Assembly: GCA_000824805.1 (NCBI GenBank)
Contig: CCNA01000001.1
Location: 248,001 to 312,000 of the forward strand
From: Mesorhizobium sp. SOD10
GTDB taxonomy: Bacteria; Pseudomonadota; Alphaproteobacteria; Rhizobiales; Rhizobiaceae
DNA: 64,000 nt
Direction of reading: 5' to 3'
The notes beneath the pieces were generated by a model, which worked only from the letters and a program-made list of their open reading frames with translations, did no database searches and was not told where the DNA came from. How positions within the stretch are numbered: position 1 is the stretch's first letter; every line of letters begins with the position of its first letter. Shown piece after piece: positions 37,053-45,295 of the stretch. Both the position numbers and the translations under genes were made by a program.

Positions 37053-38336
37053 ATGACGGCACGTAATGGCGGCAGGCTGGCTGCGATCTGCGCCACGGCT
37101 GCGCTGACGGCGGCGGTGTTCGTGTTGCCGGCGAAAGCCGAGACCGACGCGAAGGCGGTGATCAAGACCTATGCCGACATCGCTTTGGCCAAATATGAGG
37201 ATTCGCTGACCACCGCGCAGGCGCTGGACAAAGCCGTCGACGCGCTCATCGCCAGCCCCTCGGCCGACACGTTGAACGCCGCACGTGAAGCCTGGAAGGC
37301 GGCGCGCATTCCTTACCAGCAGACCGAGGTCTATCGCTTCGGCAACAAAATCGTCGACGACTGGGAAGGCAAGGTGAATTCCTGGCCGCTGGATGAGGGC
37401 CTCATCGACTATGTCGCCAAGAGCTACGGCACCGAGTCGGACGAGAACGCGCTCTACACGGCCAACGTCATCGCCAACAAGGAAATCGAGATCAACGGCA
37501 AGAAGGTCGATGCCTCGAAGCTGACGCCCGAATTCCTTTCGGGCACGCTGCAGGAGGCCGGCGGCGTCGAAGCCAATGTCGCGACCGGCTATCACGCCAT
37601 CGAATTCCTCCTCTGGGGCCAGGACTTGCACGGCACCGGTCCGGGCGCCGGCGAACGGCCCTATACGGATTACGACCTCAAGAACTGCACGGGCGGCAAT
37701 TGCGACCGCCGCGCCGAATATCTGAAATCGGCGAGCGACCTTCTTGTATCCGATCTGCAGGAAATGGTCGACAATTGGAAGGAAGACGGCGCCGCGCGCA
37801 AGAATCTCATCGACGGCGACGCGAATGCCGGCATCTCCACCATCTTCACCGGCATGGGCTCGCTCTCCTATGGCGAGCTCGCCGGCGAGCGCATGAAGCT
37901 TGGCCTTTTGCTGCACGATCCGGAGGAGGAGCACGACTGCTTCTCCGATAACACCTACATTTCGCATCTCTATGACGCGGTCGGCATCCGCGATGCCTAC
38001 CATGCCAGCTACAAGCGGCTCGACGGCTCCGTTGTTTCGGGTCCGTCCGTGTCCGACATGGTGAAGGCCGCCGATCCGGCGATCGACAAGGAACTGTCGG
38101 GCAAGCTCGACATCAGCGTCGCCAAGATGGAGGCCGCGCGTGCTCTTGCCGGCGAGGCCTATGATCAGCAGATCGCCGAGGGCAACGCGCAAGGCAACGC
38201 CACCGTGCAGGCGGCGATCGACGCCCTGATCGACCAGACCAAGTCGATCGAGCGCGCCGTCGGATCGCTCAAGCTGAACCAGATCGCTTTCGAGGGCTCC
38301 GACAGCCTCGACGCGCCGGACAAGGTGTTCAAGTAA
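37053..38336 (+). CDS. Imelysin family (M75/EfeO-like) periplasmic iron-associated protein
   Basis: A 427-residue protein with a Sec signal peptide (AAICATAALTAAVFVLPAKAE). The imelysin motif GxHxxE is present as GYHAIEFLLWG (about residues 179-189). Conserved stretches are AREAWKAARIPYQQTEVYRF, SWPLDEGLIDYV and a cysteine pair in KNCTGGNCD. The family includes insulin-cleaving homologues, but no protease activity is generally accepted; many members are iron-regulated periplasmic or outer-membrane proteins. The start at 37053 (MTARNGGRLA) is preceded by GGAGAA. First gene of the Irr-box operon. Confidence 0.88.
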   Translation: MTARNGGRLAAICATAALTAAVFVLPAKAETDAKAVIKTYADIALAKYEDSLTTAQALDKAVDALIASPSADTLNAAREAWKAARIPYQQTEVYRFGNKIVDDWEGKVNSWPLDEGLIDYVAKSYGTESDENALYTANVIANKEIEINGKKVDASKLTPEFLSGTLQEAGGVEANVATGYHAIEFLLWGQDLHGTGPGAGERPYTDYDLKNCTGGNCDRRAEYLKSASDLLVSDLQEMVDNWKEDGAARKNLIDGDANAGISTIFTGMGSLSYGELAGERMKLGLLLHDPEEEHDCFSDNTYISHLYDAVGIRDAYHASYKRLDGSVVSGPSVSDMVKAADPAIDKELSGKLDISVAKMEAARALAGEAYDQQIAEGNAQGNATVQAAIDALIDQTKSIERAVGSLKLNQIAFEGSDSLDAPDKVFK

Positions 38337-38396
38337 GTTTAGACGTTCGTACCAGCCAAGCGGCGCCGGACCGACGTCGTCAGCCAGAGCAAACAG

Positions 38397-38708
38397 ATGC
38401 TGATCTGCCATTGCAACATCATCACCGAGAAGGAGATCGAGCAGACGATCGTCGGCCTGCTGGATGAGGATCCCTGGCAGCTGATCGTGCCCGCGAAAGT
38501 CTATCACGCGATGCGCAAGCGCGGTCGCTGTTGCGGCTGTTTCCCAAATGTGGTGGAAACGATCATTCGGGTCACCGAGAACTACCACGCCCGCTCGGAG
38601 ATTGGGGGCGTGGACATCGTTTCACATCTGGATCGCGTGAGAGGCTTGCGCGGCCAATACGGGAGCAGAACCCATGAAAGGCGAACCGCAGGTCATCGAG
38701 CGGCTTAA
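38397..38708 (+). CDS. bfd: Bacterioferritin-associated ferredoxin (Bfd-like)
   Basis: A 103-residue protein. The N terminus [18 protein letters not shown] has the first two cysteines (CHC), and [13 protein letters not shown] supplies the second pair for a [2Fe-2S] cluster, as in Bfd. It reduces the iron core of bacterioferritin so that iron can leave. The adjacency to bfr supports this. The last 35 nt overlap the bfr start, and the C-terminal tail after about residue 75 is not part of the Bfd domain. Confidence 0.88.
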   Translation: MLICHCNIITEKEIEQTIVGLLDEDPWQLIVPAKVYHAMRKRGRCCGCFPNVVETIIRVTENYHARSEIGGVDIVSHLDRVRGLRGQYGSRTHERRTAGHRAA

Positions 38709-39159
38709 CGAGGCCCTGTTTCTGGAGCTTGGAGCCGTCAACCAATACTGGGTGCATTATCGCTTGCTCGAGGATTGGGGCTACACCAAGCTGGCAAAGA
38801 AGGAGCGGGCGGAATCGATCGAGGAAATGCATCACGCCGACCGCCTGATCGCGCGCATCATCTTCCTCGAAGGCCACCCGAACCTGCAATCCGTCGCGCC
38901 GTTGCGCATCGGCCAGAACGTCAAGGAAGTGCTCGAATCCGATCTCGCCGGCGAATATGACGCGCGCACGGCCTACAAGCACTCGCGCGAGATCTGCCAC
39001 GACGCCGGCGACTTCGTTTCGATGAAGCTGTTCGAGGATCTTCTGACCGACGAGGAAGGACATATCGACTTCCTTGAAACGCAGCTCGATCTGCTCGCCT
39101 CCATCGGCGAGGAGAAATACGGCCTGCTCAATGCCGACTCGGCCAACGAGGCGGAGTAA
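38674..39159 (+). CDS. bfr: Bacterioferritin
   Basis: A 161-residue ferritin-like protein. The ferroxidase residues of the family are present (E18, E51, H54 and the later [10 protein letters not shown] segment), and the heme-ligand methionine is in EEMHHADRL (Met52). The opening [20 protein letters not shown] is typical. It assembles as a 24-mer storing iron in the cytoplasm. The gene overlaps bfd by 35 nt in another frame and lies inside the imelysin/di-heme operon rather than alone. Confidence 0.95.
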   Translation: MKGEPQVIERLNEALFLELGAVNQYWVHYRLLEDWGYTKLAKKERAESIEEMHHADRLIARIIFLEGHPNLQSVAPLRIGQNVKEVLESDLAGEYDARTAYKHSREICHDAGDFVSMKLFEDLLTDEEGHIDFLETQLDLLASIGEEKYGLLNADSANEAE

Positions 39160-39171
39160 GGACATGCGGGA

Positions 39172-40773
39172 ATGCGGCGCCCCGTAGATTTTTCGCGCCG
39201 CCCGCGGCAGCCCGGGATTCACGGCTTGCCGTCCCAGAGGACCCCGCGATACCGGATTTATCGCGGGGCGCCGCTTCTGCTGGCGATCATGCTTTCCGCG
39301 TCCGCCCTGGCTGATGAGCCCGCCGCCCTGCCGACAAGCCGCACCGATCTGACGCCGAAGGATCAGGCGCGGGTCTTGGGCGTGACCAGGCCGACGACCG
39401 ACTTCACCAGGCCGGAGCCGTTCGAGCTGATGCAGGGCGGTGCCGGCACCTCGCGCAAGGACGTCAACCGCGACGCCTTCTCGCAGTCCTCCGGTAATAT
39501 CACCTTCGAGGAGGAGGGCAATTTCAAGCTCGGCAATGCGCTTTTTCGCAAGAACTGGGTGTCGTCGCCGTCTTCGACCCAGGCTTCGGACGGTCTAGGC
39601 CCACTCTTCAACGAGCGCGCCTGCCAGAACTGCCATCTGAAGGACGGCCGCGGCCGTCCGCCGGAGGGAGATACCGGATCGACCTCGATGTTTCTCCGGC
39701 TCGCGCGCGACGCTGGCAGCGCCGAGGAAAAGGCCGCACTCGCTGGCCACAAGGTGCTGAACTTCCCCGATCCGGTCTATGGCGCGCAACTGCAGGACCT
39801 TGCCGTCCCAGGCCTCAAAGGCGAGGGCCGGATGCGCGTCGATTACCAGGAGCAAAAAGTGACGCTCGGCGACGGCGCCGTCGTTTCGCTGCGCAAGCCG
39901 AGCTATTCGGTCGAAGATCCCGGCTACGGTCCGCTCGATCCGCATACCACACTGTCGCCGCGCCTGACGCCGCCGATGATCGGGCTCGGCCTGATCGAGC
40001 AGATCGCGCCGGCCGATATCCTTGCCCATGCCGATCCGGACGACCGCGACGGCGACGGCATTTCGGGCCGGCCGAACATCGTGCGCGACGAGCTGAGCGG
40101 CCAGGTGACCCTGGGCCGCTTCGGTTGGAAGGCGCAGACCGCCTCGATCCGCCAGCAGGCGGCCGATGCTTTCGCGGGCGATATCGGCATCTCTACCCCG
40201 GAAATGCCGAAACACTGGGGCGACTGCACCAAAGCGCAGGCGGAGTGCCTTACCATGCCGAACGGCGTCCAGCAGCGATTGGGCACCGTCGAAGCGCCGC
40301 CCCCGGTGATGGATCTCGTCACCTTCTATTCGCAGAGCCTGGCCGTGCCGGCGCGACGCGACCTCGACAGGCCTGACGTGCTTGCCGGCAAGAAGCAATT
40401 CTACGAGATGGGCTGCATTGCCTGCCATACGCCGAAATTCGTCACCATGCGCGGTACACCCAACAAGGCGCAGGCTTTCCAACTGATCTGGCCCTATTCC
40501 GACTTCCTGCTGCACGACATGGGCGGGGGTCTCGCTGACGGGCAACGCGTTGGCGCAGCCACGGGGAGCGAATGGCGCACCCCGCCGCTCTGGGGTATCG
40601 GGCTTACCGCGACGGTCAACGGCAATGCCTTCTATCTGCATGACGGCCGCGCCCGAACGCTTGCCGAGGCTATCCTGTGGCACGGCGGCGAGGGCCGGAA
40701 GGCGCGGGACCGCTTTGCCGATGCTGCCGCGGCCGATCGTGAGGCGCTGATCAAATTCCTGGAGTCGCTCTGA
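39172..40773 (+). CDS. Di-heme oxidoreductase family protein (DUF1111)
   Basis: A 533-residue predicted periplasmic c-type cytochrome. A long N-terminal region precedes the signal segment APLLLAIMLSASALA, so the true start may be further in. Two heme-attachment motifs are seen: CQNCH near residue 154 and CIACH near residue 424, the second within EMGCIACHTPKFVT. These match the DUF1111 'thiol oxidoreductase-like' family found beside imelysins. It probably moves electrons for iron oxidation or reduction in the periplasm, but the reaction is unproven. Its stop overlaps the next start in TGATG. Confidence 0.85.
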   Translation: MRRPVDFSRRPRQPGIHGLPSQRTPRYRIYRGAPLLLAIMLSASALADEPAALPTSRTDLTPKDQARVLGVTRPTTDFTRPEPFELMQGGAGTSRKDVNRDAFSQSSGNITFEEEGNFKLGNALFRKNWVSSPSSTQASDGLGPLFNERACQNCHLKDGRGRPPEGDTGSTSMFLRLARDAGSAEEKAALAGHKVLNFPDPVYGAQLQDLAVPGLKGEGRMRVDYQEQKVTLGDGAVVSLRKPSYSVEDPGYGPLDPHTTLSPRLTPPMIGLGLIEQIAPADILAHADPDDRDGDGISGRPNIVRDELSGQVTLGRFGWKAQTASIRQQAADAFAGDIGISTPEMPKHWGDCTKAQAECLTMPNGVQQRLGTVEAPPPVMDLVTFYSQSLAVPARRDLDRPDVLAGKKQFYEMGCIACHTPKFVTMRGTPNKAQAFQLIWPYSDFLLHDMGGGLADGQRVGAATGSEWRTPPLWGIGLTATVNGNAFYLHDGRARTLAEAILWHGGEGRKARDRFADAAAADREALIKFLESL

Positions 40774-41852
40774 TGTCGAAACGCCTGGCCGCCGCGCTTG
40801 TTCTTCCGCTTCTTCTTGCGGCTGTCCTGCCGGCATCGGCCGCGATCAAGGCCTCCGATGTCATCGGTCGCGCGGTCGATGGTTTCGTCCGCCCGGCCTA
40901 TGCCAGCCTCGACGAGCATGCGGCGGGCCTGACCAAGGCGATGCACCAGCTTTGCGGCACGCCCTCCAAAGAGAATCTCGAAGCGGCGCGTTCGGCGTTT
41001 TCGGGTACCGTGGAGGCCTGGTCGGTGGCCGAAATCATCGCCTTCGGGCCGATCAAGGAGAACAATCGGCTGGAACGCATGCTCTATTGGCCGGACCGCA
41101 AGAGCATCGGCCTGAGGCAAGTCCAGGCCACGCTGGCATCAAAGGATCCGTCGGCCACCGATCCGGTGCAATTGGCGCAAAAGAGCGTCGCCATGCAGGG
41201 CCTCGGCGCCCTCGAATATGTGCTTTACGGCGACGGCGCCGAAACGCTTGTCGGGAAAGACGATCCTTACCGCTGCGCCTACGGCGCGGCTGTCGCTGGT
41301 AACGTCGAAACCATGGCCGGCGAGGTGCGCGACGCCTGGAACAAATCGGGCGGTTTCGCGTCGCTCTGGGCCAATCCGGGACCGAAAAACCCGCTCTACC
41401 GCGACGGCAACGAAGCGGTGACGGAACTGGTCGGCGTCTTCATTAACGAGCTGGAGATGATCCGCGACGTGCGGCTCAAGGGCTTTCTCGGCGCCAAGCC
41501 CGACGCCGACAAGCCGAAGCAGGCGATCTACTGGCGCTCGCAGAACACGACGGCCTCGCTGGCCGGAAATCTCTCCGGCGTCGACCAACTGTTCCAGGCC
41601 TCCGAGCTTGGCGACGCGCTGCCAGCCGATGCGCAATGGATGGCCGAGTCCATCCACATCCAGCTCACCAACGGCGTGACAACCGCGAAATCGGTCGCCG
41701 GACCGATCGACAAGGCCCTCGCCGATCCGGCGCTACGCGACAAACTCGAGCATTTCGCGCTGATCACCTCCAGCCTGTCGACCTTGATCGGCACCAGGAT
41801 GACCGCCGAGTTCGGCCTGACCGCGGGCTTCTCGTCGCTGGATGGGGATTGA
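40773..41852 (+). CDS. Second imelysin family protein
   Basis: A 359-residue protein with a Sec signal peptide (LVLPLLLAAVLPASAA). The imelysin layout is recognisable (SVAEIIAFGPIKENNRLERM, GLGALEYVLYGDG, IYWRSQNTTASLAGNL). At the place of the GxHxxE motif it reads GLGALE (about residues 143-148), so the histidine is replaced by glycine while the glutamate remains. It is translationally coupled to the di-heme gene. A role as partner rather than copy of the first imelysin is my inference. Confidence 0.82.
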   Translation: MSKRLAAALVLPLLLAAVLPASAAIKASDVIGRAVDGFVRPAYASLDEHAAGLTKAMHQLCGTPSKENLEAARSAFSGTVEAWSVAEIIAFGPIKENNRLERMLYWPDRKSIGLRQVQATLASKDPSATDPVQLAQKSVAMQGLGALEYVLYGDGAETLVGKDDPYRCAYGAAVAGNVETMAGEVRDAWNKSGGFASLWANPGPKNPLYRDGNEAVTELVGVFINELEMIRDVRLKGFLGAKPDADKPKQAIYWRSQNTTASLAGNLSGVDQLFQASELGDALPADAQWMAESIHIQLTNGVTTAKSVAGPIDKALADPALRDKLEHFALITSSLSTLIGTRMTAEFGLTAGFSSLDGD

Positions 41853-41856
41853 TACC

Positions 41857-42963
41857 ATGCGAACGGCTCTTATCGATCGCCGCGATTTCCTGCGGGCCGC
41901 CGGCGCGGGCTTCGCAGCCGCCATGGCGCCGCGCGCCTGGGCCGACACGCTTGCCGCGGACGCCGTCTTTGCCACGGCCTTCGTCAAGCGCGACGGCAGC
42001 TTCGGCGCCGCCGTGCTCTCCGAGGCAGGAAAAATCCTGCATACGGTCGATCTGCCGGATCGCGGCCATGACGTCACCTTCGATCCGGTTTCGAAGCGCT
42101 CGGTGGTTTTCGCCCGCCAGCCCGGCACCTTCGCCGTGGTCTTCGACCATGCCGGCCGCGACAAGCCATTGACCATCGCCAGCATCGCCGGCCGGCATTT
42201 CTTCGGCCACGGCGTGTTCTCGCCCGACGGCGCTCTGCTCTATGCGACCGAAAACGACTTCGACAACGCGGCAGGCGTCGTCGGCGTCTATGACGCGAAA
42301 GCAAAGTTCCGCCGCGTCGGCGAATTCCCGACTTACGGCATGGGTCCGCATGAGTTGCTCCTGCTCGGCGACGGCCGCACCTTAGCCATTGCCAATGGCG
42401 GCATCGAGACCCATCCCGACTATGGCCGCGCCGAACTCAACATCGCGACGATGAAGCCGTCCTACACGCTGGTCGACCGCATCACCGGCGATCTCATCGA
42501 AAAGCACGAATTGCCGCCGGCGCTGCATCAGCTTTCGATCCGCCACATGGATCGCGACCAGACGGGCACCGTCTGGTTCGGCTGCCAGTATCGCGGGCCG
42601 GCGACGGACCGCCCGGCGCTGGTCGGCCGCGCAGCGCGCGGCAAGGAGCTCGAGCTGCTGGAGATGCCGCAGGATGTGCTCTCCGGCTTCCGCAATTATA
42701 TCGGCTCGGTCGCCGCCAATGCCGCGACCGGCACGGTCGCCGTCACTTCGCCGGAGGGCAATTCGCTGGCCGTCCTCGACGCTGCCAGCGGACGCGTGGT
42801 CGCGACCAGATCGCTGGTCGAGGTCTGCGGCCTCGCGCCCGACGGCGCCGGCTTCATGGCGACGACCGGCGCCGGCGAGATCGTCGGTGGCGCCGGCACC
42901 ACCCGCTCCGAGCCGGACTATGTCTGGGACAACCACATGCTGCGCATTGTCGCGACGGCGTGA
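41857..42963 (+). CDS. DUF1513 family beta-propeller-like protein, Tat-exported
   Basis: A 368-residue protein. The N terminus MRTALIDRRDFLRAAGAGFA is a twin-arginine signal (RRDFLRAAG) ending near APRAWA. The remainder shows repeated blade-like units typical of seven-bladed propeller proteins (HGVFSPDGALLYATENDF, TGTVAVTSPEGNSLAVLD). DUF1513 proteins are regularly encoded with imelysin and DUF1111 genes. The function is unknown; Tat export suggests a folded, possibly cofactor-bearing protein in the periplasm. Last gene of the operon. The ATG at 41857 is preferred to the one at 41842 because the Tat motif then sits at residues 8-12. Confidence 0.85.
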   Translation: MRTALIDRRDFLRAAGAGFAAAMAPRAWADTLAADAVFATAFVKRDGSFGAAVLSEAGKILHTVDLPDRGHDVTFDPVSKRSVVFARQPGTFAVVFDHAGRDKPLTIASIAGRHFFGHGVFSPDGALLYATENDFDNAAGVVGVYDAKAKFRRVGEFPTYGMGPHELLLLGDGRTLAIANGGIETHPDYGRAELNIATMKPSYTLVDRITGDLIEKHELPPALHQLSIRHMDRDQTGTVWFGCQYRGPATDRPALVGRAARGKELELLEMPQDVLSGFRNYIGSVAANAATGTVAVTSPEGNSLAVLDAASGRVVATRSLVEVCGLAPDGAGFMATTGAGEIVGGAGTTRSEPDYVWDNHMLRIVATA

Positions 42964-43097
42964 TCGCCGCGCGTAGAAGCAAAGCCGCTTAACATTTCTC
43001 GACCCTGGCCCTTGCGGCGGCGGCTTGTGCCGGGCAGAGGGTGTTTCGATTCAGTTCCTTAACCGGCCTATGAAGCTGCCTGAATGAAGCCGCCCGT

Positions 43098-43787
43098 ATG
43101 AAGCTGCTCGCCGTCGATTGCGCCGCCAATCTCTGCGCCGCTTGCGTCTATGACGTGGGCGCGGGGATGGAGCTTGGCCGCGAGGTGCGCGATCTCGGCA
43201 AAGGCCATGCCGAGCATCTGATGGCCGTCATAGAGACGGCCCTGCAAATCGGCGGAACCGGCTACCCCGACCTCAACGCCGTTGCCGTCTCGATCGGGCC
43301 GGGCTCCTTCACCGGCCTGCGCGTCGGCGTCTCGACAGCGCGCGGCCTGGCCTTGGCGCTGAAAATCCCGGCGATCGGGGTGACGACGTTGGAAGCCCTG
43401 GCGACGGAGGGGGCGAACGCCTTTCCCGGGCGCGCGGTGCTTGCCGCGCTCGACGCCGGCCGCGAGGAAATCCATGCCGCGCTCTATGATGGGACGTTAG
43501 CTGAAACTTACGGACCCTCCGTGGTCACGCTTTCCGAGGCGGCGACCATGGCCATCGACGCCGAAGCGGTCCTGGTCGGCACCGCCGCGCCGCTCGTTGC
43601 CCAGGCGGCGGGGCGTGCCTTCGATACCGGTCCGGTCGCTGCCACGGCCGACATCGCGACCTATGCCCGGCTGGCCGCCGCCAAGCGACCCGGCGAGAAG
43701 CCGAAGCCGCTTTATCTGCGTGGCGCGGACGCCAAGCCGCAGGCGGGTTTCATTCTGCCAAGGCAGGACAAGGGAAACGACGCCTGA
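43098..43787 (+). CDS. tsaB: tRNA threonylcarbamoyladenosine biosynthesis protein TsaB
   Basis: A 229-residue protein opening MKLLAVDCAANLCAACVYD, then GKGHAEHLMAVIETAL, and the YeaZ/TsaB signature SIGPGSFTGLRVGVSTARGL. It scaffolds TsaD in making t6A at position 37 of ANN-decoding tRNAs. It is coupled to rimI by a TGATG overlap, an arrangement common in bacteria. The 133-nt gap before it contains no further gene. Confidence 0.93.
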   Translation: MKLLAVDCAANLCAACVYDVGAGMELGREVRDLGKGHAEHLMAVIETALQIGGTGYPDLNAVAVSIGPGSFTGLRVGVSTARGLALALKIPAIGVTTLEALATEGANAFPGRAVLAALDAGREEIHAALYDGTLAETYGPSVVTLSEAATMAIDAEAVLVGTAAPLVAQAAGRAFDTGPVAATADIATYARLAAAKRPGEKPKPLYLRGADAKPQAGFILPRQDKGNDA

Positions 43788-44281
43788 TGCGCATACCGTT
43801 CTTTCAGCCGCGCCGCAGGGACTATGCCTTGGAACCGCTCACGGTTGCCGACAGCGCCGCCATCTCGGTGCTGCACCGCGAGGATTTCGTGCGGCCCTGG
43901 ACCGACGGCGAGTTTGCGGCACTGCTCGAGCAGGAAACGGTATTCGGCTATGCGGCGCGCGAAACCGGTCAAGGCGCCAAGCCGCCGGTCGGCTTCGTGC
44001 TGGCGCGGCTCGCGGCCGGCGAGGGCGAAATCCTGACCGTGGCTGTCGCCCGCAGCCATCGCCGCCAGGGCCTTGGCTGGCAGTTGATGGACGCGGTGCT
44101 GCGCGAATTGCATGCTCAACGCGCCGAAGCGCTGTTCCTCGAGGTCGACGAGACCAATGCGCCGGCGATCGGGCTTTACCGCAGGCTTGGCTTCATCCAG
44201 GTCGGTCATCGGCCGAACTACTACCGTTCGACCGAGCACGGCCCGACCGGCGCGCTTGTCATGCGCCGCGATCTTCGCTAG
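43787..44281 (+). CDS. rimI: Ribosomal-protein-alanine N-acetyltransferase (GNAT)
   Basis: A 164-residue GNAT acetyltransferase. The acetyl-CoA loop is VAVARSHRRQGLGWQLMDAV (RxxGxG type), followed by LFLEVDETNAPAIGLYRRLG and a tyrosine-containing end NYYRSTEHGPTGALVMRRDL. It matches RimI, which acetylates the N terminus of ribosomal protein S18; position after tsaB supports this. The stop is close to a palindromic repeat at 44299. Confidence 0.88.
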   Translation: MRIPFFQPRRRDYALEPLTVADSAAISVLHREDFVRPWTDGEFAALLEQETVFGYAARETGQGAKPPVGFVLARLAAGEGEILTVAVARSHRRQGLGWQLMDAVLRELHAQRAEALFLEVDETNAPAIGLYRRLGFIQVGHRPNYYRSTEHGPTGALVMRRDLR

Positions 44282-44298
44282 CCAATCCGCGCGATAGG

Positions 44299-44397
44299 GC
44301 ATGATCCCGAAAAGTGGGAACCGGTTTTCGGAAAAGATCATGCTCTACAAAGAGTTAGATCAGGATGACAATTCAACGAAACGTCATCCTGCTCTAG
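44299..44397. repeat. Rhizobial palindromic repeat (GTGGGAACCGGTTTTCGG family), copy 2
   Basis: The core GCATGATCCCGAAAAGTGGG is followed by AACCGGTTTTCGGAAAAG and ATCATGCTC. After a short spacer come the arms AGGATGAC and GTCATCCT around TTCAACGAAAC. It is the same family as the element at 1616-1716, in the opposite orientation. It sits between rimI and the acyltransferase gene; an in-frame ATG within it (44301) can be mistaken for the acyltransferase start. Confidence 0.85.
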
Positions 44398-44408
44398 GCG
44401 GGGAGCGA

Positions 44409-45221
44409 ATGATCAAGAAATTGCGGATTTTCCTGGCGCTCTTCTATGTCGTCGTCTGTTCGCTTGTGCTGGTGCCGCTGCAGATCCTGTCGATGAAGAC
44501 AGGGCTCTGGCCCGAAACCTTCATCCTGAGGATATGGCACCGCATGATCCTCCAGGCGCTAGGCATGCGGGTGCATGTGAAGGGCGCGCTGGCCAGGGAG
44601 CGCCCGCTGCTTGTGGCGGCCAACCACATTTCCTGGACCGATATCATGGTGCTCGGCTCCTTCGTCGATGTGAAGTTCATCGCCAGGGCCGATATGGAAG
44701 GCTGGCCGCTGATCGGCATGCTGTCCAAGCTGCAGCGCACCGTCTTCATCGAACGCGAGCGCAAGCGCACCTCCGGCGACCAGGCAAGCGAGATCGCCAA
44801 AAGGATGGCAAAAGGCGACGCCATGGTGCTGTTCGCCGAAGGCTCGACCGGCGACGGGAACCTGGTTCTGCCGTTCAAGAGCACACTCTTCGGCGCGGCC
44901 TCGATGGCGATCTCGGAAGGCGCGGCGGAGCAAGTCTTCATCCAGCCCGTGGCGATCGCGTATACGCGCCTGCATGGCATGCCGATGGGCCGCCGCCATC
45001 GGCCGATGACCGCCTGGATCGGCGACCAGGATCTGATGCCGCATCTCAAAACCCTGCTTACCGAAGGCGCGATCGATGCCGAGGTGCATTTCGGCGCGCC
45101 GGTGCCGTTCTCCAAGGGTTCGAACCGCAAGGAAACGGCAAGGCTGATGGAAGCCAAGGTGCGCGAGATGATGCAGGCCGCGCTCGCCGATCCGCGCCCC
45201 AGTCGTCAGCGTATCGGCTGA
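44409..45221 (+). CDS. Lysophospholipid/ornithine-lipid acyltransferase (PlsC family, probably OlsA)
   Basis: A 270-residue membrane-associated acyltransferase. The N-terminal span is [20 protein letters not shown]. The catalytic NHxxxxD motif is NHISWTD near residue 77, followed by a glycine-containing [17 protein letters not shown]. The family acylates lysophosphatidic acid. In Sinorhizobium the ornithine-lipid acyltransferase OlsA is encoded in this neighbourhood beside miaB (from memory), so OlsA is the likelier role, but a PlsC role cannot be excluded. The start at 44409 has GGGGAG just upstream. Confidence 0.82.
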   Translation: MIKKLRIFLALFYVVVCSLVLVPLQILSMKTGLWPETFILRIWHRMILQALGMRVHVKGALARERPLLVAANHISWTDIMVLGSFVDVKFIARADMEGWPLIGMLSKLQRTVFIERERKRTSGDQASEIAKRMAKGDAMVLFAEGSTGDGNLVLPFKSTLFGAASMAISEGAAEQVFIQPVAIAYTRLHGMPMGRRHRPMTAWIGDQDLMPHLKTLLTEGAIDAEVHFGAPVPFSKGSNRKETARLMEAKVREMMQAALADPRPSRQRIG

Positions 45222-45295
45222 AAGCCGGACGCGCGGCGCCGCAACCTGCCAGAATCGTCTGTTTTTTGTCACGGAAAGGCGCTAGAAGCCGCCCG

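Noticed and set aside
36835..37053. 72-codon frame in the iron operon leader called as a gene
   Set aside because: It needs a TTG start without a clear ribosome-binding site and has no recognisable features; mentioned only as a possible leader peptide.
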